From Aestuariibacter sp. GS-14 (GTDB lineage Bacteria; Pseudomonadota; Gammaproteobacteria; Enterobacterales; Alteromonadaceae), in the NCBI RefSeq assembly GCF_006494365.1, contig NZ_VHIP01000016.1, positions 43,646 to 107,645 on the forward strand: a stretch of DNA of 64,000 nucleotides, given 5' to 3'. The notes beneath the pieces were generated by a model. That model saw only the letters and a list, made by a program, of their open reading frames with translations. It was not told where the DNA came from and searched no databases. The translations under genes were made by a program, and so were the position numbers. Below, piece after piece: positions 18,062 to 28,512 of the stretch; position 1 is the first letter of the stretch; the number at the start of each line of letters is the position of its first letter.

Positions 18062-19657
18062 CTACGGCTGATAATAAGTCGCGGCACCCGGACCAACCGG
18101 CATCCCCAACACAAATACCCAGATGAAAAACAACAGGGTCCAGCCAATCATAAATACCATACTGTAAGGCAGCATCATGGCGATTAATGTGCCCATACCT
18201 ACATCCCGCTTATATTTAGCTGCCATAGCCATAATTAAACCAAAATAACTCATCATTGGTGAAATTACGTTGGTAACCGAGTCACCAATCCGGTAAGCAG
18301 CCTGAATGACCTCAGGCGCATACCCAACCAACATGAGCATGGGCACAAAGATAGGCGCAGTCACTGCCCATTGAGCTGAAGCGCTACCCAGTGATAAGTT
18401 TACTATCCCGCACATTAAAATAAACAGCACGAACACTTCGGGGCCATCGAGCCCTAACTTCTGTAACAGTGCCGCACCTTCTACTGCCATTACCGTGCCC
18501 AGATTGGTCCAGTTGAAGAACGCGACAAACTGCGCGGCAAAGAATACCAAGGTGATATATAACCCCATAGATCCCATGCTTTTAGACATCGCATTAATGA
18601 TGTCGCGATCGTTTTTCATGGTACCGGCAAGGCGTCCGTAAACAAAACCAGGTATTGCAAAACTGATAAAGATAAACGCCACAATGCCTTTCAGGAAGGG
18701 CGAGCCAGCCACCTCTCCGGTGTTGGGGTGTCGCAATATGCCATTGTCAGGTATCACCGTTAGCGCCAGTACAGCACAAACACTGAAAAACGCCACACCC
18801 GCCCATTTGAGGGCACGGATTTCAACGTCTGAGGGCGCTTCCATTTTTTGCTTGTCCAGCGCAACAGACGCCTCGTTGCTGTCGTACTGGCCTAATCGGG
18901 GCTCTACCACCTTCTCAGTAACAAGCGTACCCATCGCTGCAATTAAAAAGGTACTAATAAACATGAAATACCAGTTTACTTCAGGGCCGACAACATAATC
19001 CGGATCGATCATGCGGGCAGCCGCTTCAGTAATCCCCGACAACAGCGGGTCCACCGTTCCCAGTAACAAATTAGCACTGTAGCCCGCCGAGACACCGGCA
19101 AATGCCGCAGCCAGTCCGGCCAGTGGATGACGCCCCAGCGCATGAAAGATCATGGCTGCAAGGGGAATGAGTACCACATAGCCCAATTCTGATGCGGTAT
19201 TGGAGATGATGCCGGCAAACACAATGGCAAAGGTTACCATGCGTTTGGATGCATTCATTACCAGTGCGCGCATGGCGGTAGACAGCAATCCGGAATGTTC
19301 AGCTACCGATACCCCCAACAGGGCAACCAGTACCGTGCCTAACGGCGCAAACCCAGTAAAATTGGTGACCAAGCCAGTAACAATGCGTTGTAAGCCTTCG
19401 GCGCTCAATAGTGAAATCACAGGAATCATGCCATCCGGTGAACGGCCTTTAGCCCCTTCCGGTCGTGGATCAACGACTGAAACCTCAAAATAACCCAAAA
19501 TACCGCTGAGAATAACAATCCCCAGTGCGAGCAATGCAAATAGCGTAACCGGATGCGGCAGAAGGTTTCCAAGCCACTCTACAGTGGTGAGAAACCGTGA
19601 AAAGAGGCCTTTTTGCGGCGTCGATTCTGTCGGTTTAGTGATGTTTTCTACACTCAA
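18062..19657 (-). CDS. AbgT family transporter
   Basis: A 531-residue polytopic inner-membrane protein with about 12-13 hydrophobic segments and typical family motifs: GNLLPHPVTLFALLAL near the N-terminus, SNTASELGYVVLIPLAA, and SVTNVISPMMSYFGLI near the C-terminus. AbgT proteins transport p-aminobenzoyl-glutamate or export sulfonamide-like drugs using the proton gradient. Which applies here cannot be told from sequence, and no aminobenzoyl-glutamate hydrolase gene is adjacent. Single minus-strand gene. Confidence 0.92.
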   Translation of the reverse strand: MSVENITKPTESTPQKGLFSRFLTTVEWLGNLLPHPVTLFALLALGIVILSGILGYFEVSVVDPRPEGAKGRSPDGMIPVISLLSAEGLQRIVTGLVTNFTGFAPLGTVLVALLGVSVAEHSGLLSTAMRALVMNASKRMVTFAIVFAGIISNTASELGYVVLIPLAAMIFHALGRHPLAGLAAAFAGVSAGYSANLLLGTVDPLLSGITEAAARMIDPDYVVGPEVNWYFMFISTFLIAAMGTLVTEKVVEPRLGQYDSNEASVALDKQKMEAPSDVEIRALKWAGVAFFSVCAVLALTVIPDNGILRHPNTGEVAGSPFLKGIVAFIFISFAIPGFVYGRLAGTMKNDRDIINAMSKSMGSMGLYITLVFFAAQFVAFFNWTNLGTVMAVEGAALLQKLGLDGPEVFVLFILMCGIVNLSLGSASAQWAVTAPIFVPMLMLVGYAPEVIQAAYRIGDSVTNVISPMMSYFGLIMAMAAKYKRDVGMGTLIAMMLPYSMVFMIGWTLLFFIWVFVLGMPVGPGAATYYQP

Positions 19658-19872
19658 AACATATCCTCTGTCGTTTATTATTATGATGTTGCTTTTATGT
19701 CCTGGCGGATAGTGATTATTACCAGGCTATTTTTAACGCGAAGTTTACCTCATTTCGCGGTATTTGGGCAGCGAATCAGCAGTATTTGCGGCAGTTAGCG
19801 GTATGTTAAAGAACGTGACAACCGGTATTGGTATAGTAGAAAGCTTATCGCTATGTTTCTATTAAGCCTAAC

Positions 19873-19903
19873 GAAAAAAGCCGATGCAGTGCATCGGCTT
19901 TTT
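19873..19903 (-). terminator. Rho-independent terminator, hfl operon
   Basis: A 9-bp perfect stem GCCGATGCA / TGCATCGGC with a one-base loop centre, flanked by A-tract on the left and T-tract on the right, so it can work in both directions. It lies 25 bp after the hflC stop codon and closes the hfq-hflX-hflK-hflC transcript on the minus strand. Confidence 0.9.
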
Positions 19904-19928
19904 GTATTTGCATTAGTATGCGTTGCGG

Positions 19929-20816
19929 TTATTTGCCGCCTGTACGTGACTTCATATAACGGAAGAAATCACTGTCAGGTTCTACCACTAACACATCGTC
20001 CTTGCTGTTAAAGCTTGCCCGGTAAGCATCCATACTACGCAGGAAACCATAGAACTCAGGGTTTTTAGAGTAAACTTCAGCATAGATTTGCGCTGCGGTT
20101 GCATCGCCTTCACCGCGCAACTGACGGGCATTACGCTCGGCATCAGCCAACATAACCGTTACTTTTGCTTCGATGTTAGCCTTAATTACTTCAGCCTGTT
20201 CCTGACCTTGAGAGCGATGCTCACGCGCCACACCGGCTCGCTCAGCACGCATACGCTGGAAAATAGAGTTACTGACTTCGGTAGGCAGGTTAATTTGCTT
20301 AACGCGAACGTCAACAATTTCAATACCCAGCTCGTCAGAAGAGGTTGCAGTTTGTTCCATAGCGCGTTCCATTAGCTCGGTACGCTCACCAGACACAATT
20401 TGCGAAATAGTACGGCTACCAAACTCTGTTCTTAAACCGTTGTTTACTTTCTGCTTTAACAACGCCTCAGCCTGCAGTTTATTGCCACCATTAGTAGACA
20501 GATAATAACGGGCAAAGTCCTTAATACGCCATTTCACGTATGAGTTAACAATAAGGTCTTTTTTCTCAGAGGTAACAAAGCGATCCGGTGCACCGTCCAG
20601 CGTTTGAATACGTGCATCCAGTGAACGCACGGTGTCAATGAATGGCAATTTAAAGTGCAAACCCGGTTCAAATACCTTAGTTTGCCCAGTTGCGGTATCA
20701 CGCTGCACTTTACCAAACTGAATTACAATGGCACGCTCACCTTCTTTCACCACAAACAGTGAACCTGAGCCTAATACAACAAGCGTAATTAATAACGCGA
20801 TAAATAAATTTTTCAT
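19929..20816 (-). CDS. hflC: Protease modulator HflC
   Basis: A 295-residue SPFH/prohibitin-domain protein that forms, with HflK, a large membrane assembly around the FtsH protease. One N-terminal transmembrane helix (LFIALLITLVVLGSGSLFVV) is followed by the SPFH domain and a long coiled-coil with MRAERAGVAREHRSQGQEQ. It starts 6 bp after the hflK stop and is the last gene of the operon before a strong terminator. Confidence 0.95.
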   Translation of the reverse strand: MKNLFIALLITLVVLGSGSLFVVKEGERAIVIQFGKVQRDTATGQTKVFEPGLHFKLPFIDTVRSLDARIQTLDGAPDRFVTSEKKDLIVNSYVKWRIKDFARYYLSTNGGNKLQAEALLKQKVNNGLRTEFGSRTISQIVSGERTELMERAMEQTATSSDELGIEIVDVRVKQINLPTEVSNSIFQRMRAERAGVAREHRSQGQEQAEVIKANIEAKVTVMLADAERNARQLRGEGDATAAQIYAEVYSKNPEFYGFLRSMDAYRASFNSKDDVLVVEPDSDFFRYMKSRTGGK

Positions 20817-20822
20817 TAGTCG

Positions 20823-21992
20823 TTATCTCCCACCACGCCCGCTGTCACTGCGCAAGCCAGACGAAGTCGTCGGTTGCGTTACGCGAGAGCCACTGTTACT
20901 TGCGCTATTCACGTTCTGGAGACCTTCAAGAGTATTGCGCATACGATTTATAGTTGCGCTACCTGAGTTCTGGCCTTCCATGATTTTGTCCAATGGCAGG
21001 TACATAATGTTGTTCCCACCTTCGCCACTGTCGACCATGATTTTGCTGGTGTTAGAGAAAACCTGTTCCATTGTTTCTAGATAAATACGCTGACGGGTAA
21101 CTTCAGGCGCTTTTTCAAACTGGGGCAGTAACTCGCTGAATCGGGCCACTTCACCCTGGGCTTCCAGGATTACACGTTCTTTATAAGCCTGAGCTTCTTC
21201 GTTCATACGATTAACCTGACCACGAGCACGTGGCTCGATTTCCCGGGCATATGCTTCGGCTTCACGAATAAAGCGCTGCTCATCTTCCTGTGCAGAAATA
21301 GCGTCATCGAACGCATCTTTTACTTCTTCAGGTGGGCGGGCATCCTTAAAGTTCATATCGATAATAGCAACGCCAACATTGTAGGGAGCAAGAATGGCTT
21401 CCAATTCTTCCCACACGCGCTGACGAGTTACTTCGCGGCCATCAGTTAGCACATCATCCATGGCTGAATGTCCAACCACGTAACGAATAGCACTGTCTAA
21501 CGCCTGACTTAAACTCATTTCAGGATTGGTAACGGCAAACGTCCAACGGTACGGGTCAACTACCCGATACTGTACTTCCATTTGCACGCTAACTACGTTT
21601 TCGTCTTCAGTAAGCATGGAACCTGAAGACGACTCATAGCGAATTGACTGCACATCAACCGGAATGACTGAGTCGATAAAGGTTGGCTTCCAGCGCAAGC
21701 CAGGCTCAACCTGCGAATGGTACTGTCCAAAACGCAACACCACACCCAGTTCAGCTTCTCGAATGGTGTAGAAACCACTGACTACGTAAACCACGATCAG
21801 CAAAGCAGAAATCAGCGCAGCACCTACACCACCCAGCTTTTTACCTGAGCCGTTACCGTCGCCGCCGCCAACTTTGCCGAGCTTGCCAAACAGATTTTTA
21901 AACACGTCATCCAGATCGGGCGGCCCTTGGTCACGGCCACCGCGATTCTTCCACGGGTCGTTATTTTTACCACCCGGCTCATTCCAAGCCAT
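20823..21992 (-). CDS. hflK: FtsH protease modulator HflK
   Basis: The 389-residue partner of HflC. The N-terminus is Gly/Asn/Pro-rich (MAWNEPGGKNNDPWKNRGG), as is typical, followed by a transmembrane helix (ALISALLIVVYVVSGF), the SPFH domain and a helical region, then a Ser/Gly-rich tail. The operon order hflX-hflK-hflC matches Escherichia coli. A gap of about 140 bp separates it from hflX, large enough for an internal promoter, though I could not fix one. Confidence 0.95.
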   Translation of the reverse strand: MAWNEPGGKNNDPWKNRGGRDQGPPDLDDVFKNLFGKLGKVGGGDGNGSGKKLGGVGAALISALLIVVYVVSGFYTIREAELGVVLRFGQYHSQVEPGLRWKPTFIDSVIPVDVQSIRYESSSGSMLTEDENVVSVQMEVQYRVVDPYRWTFAVTNPEMSLSQALDSAIRYVVGHSAMDDVLTDGREVTRQRVWEELEAILAPYNVGVAIIDMNFKDARPPEEVKDAFDDAISAQEDEQRFIREAEAYAREIEPRARGQVNRMNEEAQAYKERVILEAQGEVARFSELLPQFEKAPEVTRQRIYLETMEQVFSNTSKIMVDSGEGGNNIMYLPLDKIMEGQNSGSATINRMRNTLEGLQNVNSASNSGSRVTQPTTSSGLRSDSGRGGR

Positions 21993-22134
21993 GCTAATAC
22001 TCCGTAAAAAAAGATTATTATTTAATACTGAATTTTATTCGTTTTAGATTGCAATCCTGGAAGGCCTTGCACGAAGTTATTCATGATTACGTACTTTAAC
22101 TTGCCATTATAGGTGCAAATGCCCCTATGCTGTA

Positions 22135-23424
22135 TTAATGCTTTACAACAAACTGTGACAAACTGTTTTCGAGTCGCTTTTCCAAGCGATTCCAATCTGC
22201 CGCAGGCATGCGCACATCAACTACCCAATCACCCTGTTCATCGTAGGATTGCTGCGAAATACAGTCCAGTTCATATAGAACGCCCCGCAGACGACTTTGC
22301 GCCGGCGGGATTTTAAGCGTGTAATTTACCATGCTTTGCGCTAAACAATCAGTGAGGGCAGATAGCAGAAGATCAACCCCAACCCCCGTTTTAGCCGACA
22401 ACCATACCCGGATAGGCATGCCGTCTTCGTCGCGGTCTATCTTTGGTTCAATTTCTTCGAGTTGATCGATTTTATTGCACACAATCAACTGAGGAATATC
22501 ACTGGCTTCGATTTCATCCAGTACCGCATTTACCTCATCCATTGTTTCCAGATAATTGGCAGCAGAGTAATCCACAACATGCAGAAGTAAATCCGCTTCC
22601 TGCGTTTCTTGCAGTGTGGCCTTAAACGCAGCAACCAAATCGTGCGGCAAATGTCGGATAAACCCTACCGTATCGGCCAGAATAACAGGACCAAGTTCTT
22701 TCAGTTCCACTTTGCGCAGGGTTGGATCCAACGTGGCAAACAACTGATCTGCTGCATAAACGTCAGCATTGGTAATACGATTGAAGAGTGTGGATTTGCC
22801 GGCGTTGGTATACCCCACCAGCGATAACGTTGGGATTTCGGCCCGCTTTCGGGAACGACGCCCTTGTTCGCGCTGCTTGGCTACTTTTTCCAATCGGCGA
22901 ATGATGGTTTTTATCCGCTCACGAAGTAATCTTCGGTCGGTTTCTAACTGTGTTTCACCCGGCCCGCGCAATCCTATACCCCCCTTTTGACGCTCAAGGT
23001 GTGTCCAGCCTCGAATCAATCGGGTAGAAATATGGCGCAACTGTGCAAGCTCAACCTGAAGTTTACCTTCGTGAGTTCTTGCTCGCTGGGCAAAAATATC
23101 CAGAATAAGTCCAGTGCGGTCGATAACCCGGCACTTACAAATAGCTTCCAGGTTACGCTCCTGGGAAGGCGTAAGTGCGTGATTAAAAATCACTACATTC
23201 GCCTCATGAGCCTTAACCGCGGCCGCAATCTCTTCCGCTTTTCCCGAACCAACGAAAAACTTGGATTTTGGCGAACTACGTGACGTAGTTATTACATCAA
23301 CAGCATTGACACCCGCCGACGATACAAGAAGTTCCAGCTCAGCTAAGTCTTCTCGACTGTCTTCGTCGGCAAAATAGACATGAACAAGTATAGCCAGTTC
23401 ACCGGCTTCATAACGGTCAAACAA
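22135..23424 (-). CDS. hflX: Ribosome-associated GTPase HflX
   Basis: A 429-residue GTPase that splits stalled or heat-damaged ribosomes. Domains: an N-terminal HflX domain with the glycine-rich GGIGLRGPGETQLE motif, a coiled linker, and a G domain with G1 GYTNAGKSTLF, G3 DTVGFIRHLP and G4 NKID. It lies 18 bp downstream of hfq on the minus strand, in the usual hfq-hflX order. Confidence 0.95.
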   Translation of the reverse strand: MFDRYEAGELAILVHVYFADEDSREDLAELELLVSSAGVNAVDVITTSRSSPKSKFFVGSGKAEEIAAAVKAHEANVVIFNHALTPSQERNLEAICKCRVIDRTGLILDIFAQRARTHEGKLQVELAQLRHISTRLIRGWTHLERQKGGIGLRGPGETQLETDRRLLRERIKTIIRRLEKVAKQREQGRRSRKRAEIPTLSLVGYTNAGKSTLFNRITNADVYAADQLFATLDPTLRKVELKELGPVILADTVGFIRHLPHDLVAAFKATLQETQEADLLLHVVDYSAANYLETMDEVNAVLDEIEASDIPQLIVCNKIDQLEEIEPKIDRDEDGMPIRVWLSAKTGVGVDLLLSALTDCLAQSMVNYTLKIPPAQSRLRGVLYELDCISQQSYDEQGDWVVDVRMPAADWNRLEKRLENSLSQFVVKH

Positions 23425-23441
23425 GCGAGTTACCTATGTAA

Positions 23442-23699
<258 letters not shown>

Positions 23700-23773
23700 T
23701 TAATTTTTATTATTAAACTGACAAATTTATTAATTTGTCCCAGCGCTTTTGCTTTATATCACACTTCCTTTAT

Positions 23774-24700
23774 TTAAAGTGTGACTTTTGCAGTAATTTT
23801 AGTCAAATTATCTTTAGCAAATGTGTCGAGCCACGTTAAGTCCGACCAGCCACGTAACCAGGTTAATTGCCGCTTTGCCAACTGCCTTGTAGCAATAATA
23901 CCTTTATCACGCATGTCTGCATAGCTTAGCTCACCATTGAGGTATTGCCACACTTGCCTGTATCCCACCGACCGAATCGATGGCATATCTTCGTTCAGGT
24001 CGCCGCGTTGTTGCAATTTCTCAACTTCGGCCACCAATCCTTGCTCCAGCATTATGTCAAAACGCTGGGCTATACGATCATGTAACACAGCACGGTCCTG
24101 AGGTGCAATGGCAAATTGTTCTATGTTATACGGACAACGATGAGTTGCCTGCTGCTGCCAGTGCGTTAGCGTTTTGCCACTACTGCGATACACCTCTAGT
24201 GCCCGGGTGAGTCGTTGGGGATCATTCGGGTGAATACGGGCAGCCGCAACAGGATCGATCACTGCTAATTCATCGTGCAAAATTTGCCAGCCTTTTTGCT
24301 CGGCTTCACGGGCAATATCATCACGAATGTTTGTGTCCGACTTAGGTAAGGGCGAAATTCCATTTATCAAGGCGTTAAAGTACATAATTGTACCACCGGC
24401 CAAAATGGGCAGATTTCCCCTGCTCTGTATTTCGCCAATCAGGCGCGTCGCGTCTTTTACAAACTCCGCAACCGAGTACGCTTCATTGGGCTCAATGATA
24501 TCAATCAACCAGTGAGGCGCGATCGCCATTTCTTCTGCTGTAGGCTTGGCCGTACCGATGTCCATATGACGATACACCAGTGCGGAGTCTACGCTGATAA
24601 TCTCAGAGGGGATGTGTTTCGCTATTTCCAGGGCAAGGCCGGTCTTACCAGACGCCGTTGGCCCCATAATGGCCACTACCGGGCCTGTCTGACTGGTCAT
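23774..24700 (-). CDS. miaA: tRNA dimethylallyltransferase
   Basis: Adds the isopentenyl group to A37 of tRNAs reading codons that start with U. The 308-residue protein has the P-loop [15 protein letters not shown], the DMAPP-site [35 protein letters not shown] and the C-terminal KRQLTWLR. Its start lies 4 bp after the mutL stop, so the two genes are coupled, and hfq follows 84 bp later. Confidence 0.96.
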   Translation of the reverse strand: MTSQTGPVVAIMGPTASGKTGLALEIAKHIPSEIISVDSALVYRHMDIGTAKPTAEEMAIAPHWLIDIIEPNEAYSVAEFVKDATRLIGEIQSRGNLPILAGGTIMYFNALINGISPLPKSDTNIRDDIAREAEQKGWQILHDELAVIDPVAAARIHPNDPQRLTRALEVYRSSGKTLTHWQQQATHRCPYNIEQFAIAPQDRAVLHDRIAQRFDIMLEQGLVAEVEKLQQRGDLNEDMPSIRSVGYRQVWQYLNGELSYADMRDKGIIATRQLAKRQLTWLRGWSDLTWLDTFAKDNLTKITAKVTL

Positions 24701-24704
24701 CGTC

Positions 24705-26543
24705 TTATTCTTTTTTCATCCACTGCACGAGGGCTTGCTGCGATTTTTTGACACCACACTCGTTAAGTATGGTCCATTGTGAAGAAAGCGCCAGTTGGTC
24801 GAACCAGCGCCACAAGGTGTCCTGTTGAAATGCCTGGTCAGACAGTGCCTTGGCAAGCATAGCCTGAAGTGTTGCTAAATTGTCTGGCTGTGACTCGCAG
24901 ATTGCCGGGAACAGTGCCGCCCAGGGCAAATGGCGAAGCGGAGCAGGCACTTTTAACAACCGGGTTTTCCCTGCCACACTATGCAATTCAAATGCGTTTG
25001 CAGCAAAAACCTCCACTGCACCAGGCTCAACAACGCGATTTACACTCACTGGCATCAATAGGGGCTGTGCAACTAATTCGCCCTCAAAAACAGCACTAAG
25101 CCAGGCCCGATAGAGTTTATCTGCAGTCAACAACCAACAATGCTCGTCTCTGGTATACAGCCGGCTAGCCTCGCCTACTGGCACATAGTGCAGGTTGTTG
25201 CTAGCCTCCAGGTCTGTTCGCCCGGCGTTTAACGCCTCTTGCGAAGGCGTCATGAGCTGCTGATAATGTTGCTGATAGCCAGCCGACACGCTGTTTGTGC
25301 CAGCCTGATAGGGCCTCCCCCCCGTATTGCGCGCTACAAATGTGCCGCCTGATACTTGTTGAGATGGGGATTGGTGTCGGGGTTGGGGTTGGGTCAATCT
25401 TTCAACGGGGTATTCCTGATGGGGAAATGCCGTCGGCAGGTGTGATTGCCCAGTTACATTAGGTTCGCGGGCATTGCCTTGCGCGATGGTCGATAACGGA
25501 CGTATATAGTCGTGCCCCGTTTCATTGCTATCCGCAGGTTTAAGCAACATATCCGCACCTTCACTCAGCGCATCACAAACTGCTTTGCAAATAAAGTCGT
25601 GAACTAATCGACCTTGTTGAAAGCGTACTTCGTGTTTAGCAGGGTGCACGTTCACATCGACTTCGCGCGGATCGATAGTCAGGTATACAACAAACGAAGG
25701 CTGCTCGGCACTACCCAGTACAGAATCGTATGCCTGCCGAAGGGAATGTAAAATCAGCTTGTCGCGCATGCCTCGACCATTGACAAAACTATACTGGCAA
25801 TCGTTACTGCTTCTGAGCTGGCGCGCATCGCCCAACCAGGCTTCAAGTGTAATAGAAGCGTATTCACATTGCGTGTGAATGGCCTGCTGAATAAACTTCT
25901 GACCACACACTTGCGCAACGCGAACGCTCCGGTCTTGGGTACCAGCAAACCGCTTGGTCACGTTACCGTTATGCCGGAGAATAAAAGTTACTTCCGGTCG
26001 GCTAAGCGCAATCCGTTTGATAACCTCTTCAATGTGCTGGTATTCAGTCTTTTCTGTTCGTAGAAACTTTCGGCGGGCGGGCGTATTGTAAAAAATGTCC
26101 ATCACATCAATAGTGGTGCCATCCGGATGCGCGGCAGGTTGTATTTGTACCGCCATATCGCGACCTTCGCAGCAGGCTTGCCAAGCCTGTTCCTGCCCGG
26201 CTGGCTTGGACGTTAGCGTAAGACGACTTACCGCTGAAATACTGGCCAAGGCTTCTCCACGAAACCCTAAAGACAGAATTTGCTCCAAATCATCCAGCGT
26301 GGCAATTTTACTGGTGGCATGGCGGGATAACGCCAGTTCCAGTTCGTGTTTTGCTATACCACTACCGTTATCACGCAGTTTTATCCGCTTGTGGCCACCT
26401 TTCTCGATATCCAGCTCAATGCGGCTCGCACCCGCATCAAGACTATTCTCAACCAGCTCCTTTACCACAGATGCAGGGCGTTCAACCACTTCTCCGGCAG
26501 CAATCTGGTTGGCAAGTCTTGGGGGCAACAGCTGAATAGGCAA
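24705..26543 (-). CDS. mutL: DNA mismatch repair protein MutL
   Basis: A 612-residue GHKL-ATPase that links MutS recognition to strand cleavage. N-terminal motifs: [20 protein letters not shown] (motif I region), [16 protein letters not shown] and NTPARRKFL. The middle linker is Pro/Gln-rich, and the C-terminal dimerisation domain ends in [14 protein letters not shown] see no DQHA endonuclease motif, consistent with a MutH-dependent gammaproteobacterial MutL. It lies 50 bp after amiB and 4 bp before miaA. Confidence 0.96.
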   Translation of the reverse strand: MPIQLLPPRLANQIAAGEVVERPASVVKELVENSLDAGASRIELDIEKGGHKRIKLRDNGSGIAKHELELALSRHATSKIATLDDLEQILSLGFRGEALASISAVSRLTLTSKPAGQEQAWQACCEGRDMAVQIQPAAHPDGTTIDVMDIFYNTPARRKFLRTEKTEYQHIEEVIKRIALSRPEVTFILRHNGNVTKRFAGTQDRSVRVAQVCGQKFIQQAIHTQCEYASITLEAWLGDARQLRSSNDCQYSFVNGRGMRDKLILHSLRQAYDSVLGSAEQPSFVVYLTIDPREVDVNVHPAKHEVRFQQGRLVHDFICKAVCDALSEGADMLLKPADSNETGHDYIRPLSTIAQGNAREPNVTGQSHLPTAFPHQEYPVERLTQPQPRHQSPSQQVSGGTFVARNTGGRPYQAGTNSVSAGYQQHYQQLMTPSQEALNAGRTDLEASNNLHYVPVGEASRLYTRDEHCWLLTADKLYRAWLSAVFEGELVAQPLLMPVSVNRVVEPGAVEVFAANAFELHSVAGKTRLLKVPAPLRHLPWAALFPAICESQPDNLATLQAMLAKALSDQAFQQDTLWRWFDQLALSSQWTILNECGVKKSQQALVQWMKKE

Positions 26544-26592
26544 AGGCGTTCCTGTTTATCGCGTTATAAAAAGTAGGTGTTCGCTGTGTTGC

Positions 26593-27912
26593 TCAGGTGC
26601 TGGGAATGGTCAGCACCTGGCCAATACGCACAACATCGCTGGTAAGGTTATTGGCACGCTTGATACTACTCACTTTTACATTGTAGCGCTGCGCCAGTAA
26701 CGACAAGGACTCACCACTTCGAACCCGGTGCGTACGGTTCTCCGCTTTGCGGGAGGCCCACAGTGTACCATCGGGTGGGGTTTGCTCGAAATAGCGCTTA
26801 GTAGCATTGAACATGGCATCCGCCAATTGTTGACGGTACTTTGCCCAGTTCAGGTTTTTCTCTTCCTGAGGATTTGAAATAAAACCGACTTCTACCAGAA
26901 TAGACGGAATATCAGGCGCTGTAAGCACTGCCAGACTAGCCGCCTGCGGTGAGTGTTTGTGCAGTTGAGTCACATCTTTTAGCTCGCTGATCACTTTCTT
27001 GCTCAAGTCATAACTGGTAGACATGGAGTGATCCATTGATAAACCCAGTATGGTTTCGGCTAGGTAGCGCTCAGATGCGTTATCGGAAATCACTTCGGCC
27101 GCCCCACCGAGCAGCTCTGAATGCTGTTCGGTTTTCTCCAGCCAGCGACCCAGTTCACTGTCGGCGCGACGCATAGACAACACCCATACCGAACCACCGC
27201 GAGGTTCTGGCTCCGTAAACGCATCGGCGTGAATTGAAATTAACAGGTCGGCTTTATGTTGACGCGCAACATCAGGACGTTTGTTGGGGGAGATATAGTA
27301 ATCACCATTACGGGTCATCACTGCGCGCATTCCCGCTTCTTTATTGATTCTTTCCTCCAGCATTTGCGCAATACTGAGTGTAATGTTTTTCTCGAATGAG
27401 CCAGAAGGCCCGATAGAGCCGGGATCTTTACCGCCATGACCCGCATCGATGGCTACAATAATATCCCGATCTCGGCTCGATTGATTCATGTCCAGCACAA
27501 CACCGCTACTTTGAGGGTCAGAATCGAGTAAATCCACCACCAGTCTATGACCAAGATCATCGGCCGGTGGCACTGCAAATATAGAGTTTTCGGCTTTACG
27601 GGCAAGTTCAAGTACCACCCGTGTAGAGGCTTTGTTTTTCGGCGTGGAATACCGAATTCTAGTGAGTAAACTGCCTGTATTGTCTATTTTAAGCGGGGTG
27701 TCACTGCGGGTGTCTACGAGGTCAATGACCAGTCGATGTGGGTTATTCAGGGTAAAATAGGTAAACTCAGGGGCGTCCTTAAGATCAAACACCACACGGG
27801 TACTGGCGCTGGTAGGCCACACCCTGACATCTTTGATATCGTTGCTGGCATTAACGTTAAACGCTAGTAAGCACCAACTAATGAGTATTAAAAGTTTACC
27901 GCGTAACATCAC
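26593..27912 (-). CDS. amiB: N-acetylmuramoyl-L-alanine amidase with AMIN and LysM domains
   Basis: A 439-residue periplasmic cell-separation amidase. Order: signal peptide (1-22), AMIN domain (about 25-135, KDVRVWPTSASTRVVFDL), Amidase_3 catalytic domain with zinc ligands in DAGHGGKDPG, the glutamate in PGSIGPSGSFEKN and SIHADAF, plus a final E in LVEVGFISN, then one C-terminal LysM (HRVRSGESLSLLAQRYNV). It cleaves the peptide from septal peptidoglycan under EnvC/NlpD-type activation. Name chosen from synteny with mutL and tsaE. Confidence 0.94.
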   Translation of the reverse strand: MMLRGKLLILISWCLLAFNVNASNDIKDVRVWPTSASTRVVFDLKDAPEFTYFTLNNPHRLVIDLVDTRSDTPLKIDNTGSLLTRIRYSTPKNKASTRVVLELARKAENSIFAVPPADDLGHRLVVDLLDSDPQSSGVVLDMNQSSRDRDIIVAIDAGHGGKDPGSIGPSGSFEKNITLSIAQMLEERINKEAGMRAVMTRNGDYYISPNKRPDVARQHKADLLISIHADAFTEPEPRGGSVWVLSMRRADSELGRWLEKTEQHSELLGGAAEVISDNASERYLAETILGLSMDHSMSTSYDLSKKVISELKDVTQLHKHSPQAASLAVLTAPDIPSILVEVGFISNPQEEKNLNWAKYRQQLADAMFNATKRYFEQTPPDGTLWASRKAENRTHRVRSGESLSLLAQRYNVKVSSIKRANNLTSDVVRIGQVLTIPST

Positions 27913-27988
27913 AAGCCCTGGTCATCATTTCTATTTATCAGGCCATACATTCATTGGGTACGTTCTTTGTTCAGTGTTCAGGTCCGCA

Positions 27989-28471
27989 CTAAATGCGTTT
28001 ACACTGCTGCAAAATCGCTTGCCCTGTTTTCGACACTGCTTTCACACTGAACCGACGTCCAGTACCGTTGGGTTCTATACTAATCACTAAATCCGCTGGT
28101 GCCAAGCAGTGACCCCCATTTTGAGGCCACTCGACCAAACAGATTTGGTTGGTATCGAAGTAATCGCGAATCCCCATAAACTCCAGTTCTTCTGGATCGG
28201 CCAATCGGTAGAGATCAAAGTGGTACAGTGTTAGCTCACCTAATTCGTAAGGCTCCACCAGCGTATAGGTGGGACTCTTAACATTACCTGAATGACCAAA
28301 AGCACGAATAAAATACCGGCTAAACGTGGTTTTACCTGCGCCTAAATCGCCCTGAAGATAAATAATTACACCCTTAGCCAGTTGCGACTTTGTGGCCATG
28401 GCCAAATCAGCAGCAAGCCTGGCCGTATCATCTTCACTTGCCGCATAAAAATCACCTTGTGCAGTGGTCAT
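27989..28471 (-). CDS. tsaE: tRNA t6A synthesis ATPase TsaE
   Basis: A 160-residue ATPase working with TsaB and TsaD to make threonylcarbamoyl-adenosine at tRNA position 37. The P-loop [16 protein letters not shown] and the family motif [13 protein letters not shown] are clear, followed by [15 protein letters not shown]. Sits between nnr (41 bp upstream) and amiB (76 bp downstream), the conserved gammaproteobacterial order. Confidence 0.95.
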   Translation of the reverse strand: MTTAQGDFYAASEDDTARLAADLAMATKSQLAKGVIIYLQGDLGAGKTTFSRYFIRAFGHSGNVKSPTYTLVEPYELGELTLYHFDLYRLADPEELEFMGIRDYFDTNQICLVEWPQNGGHCLAPADLVISIEPNGTGRRFSVKAVSKTGQAILQQCKRI

Positions 28472-28512
28472 TGTTTAGCTTATCTTCCTCTCATCGGCAC
28501 GAACATATGCCT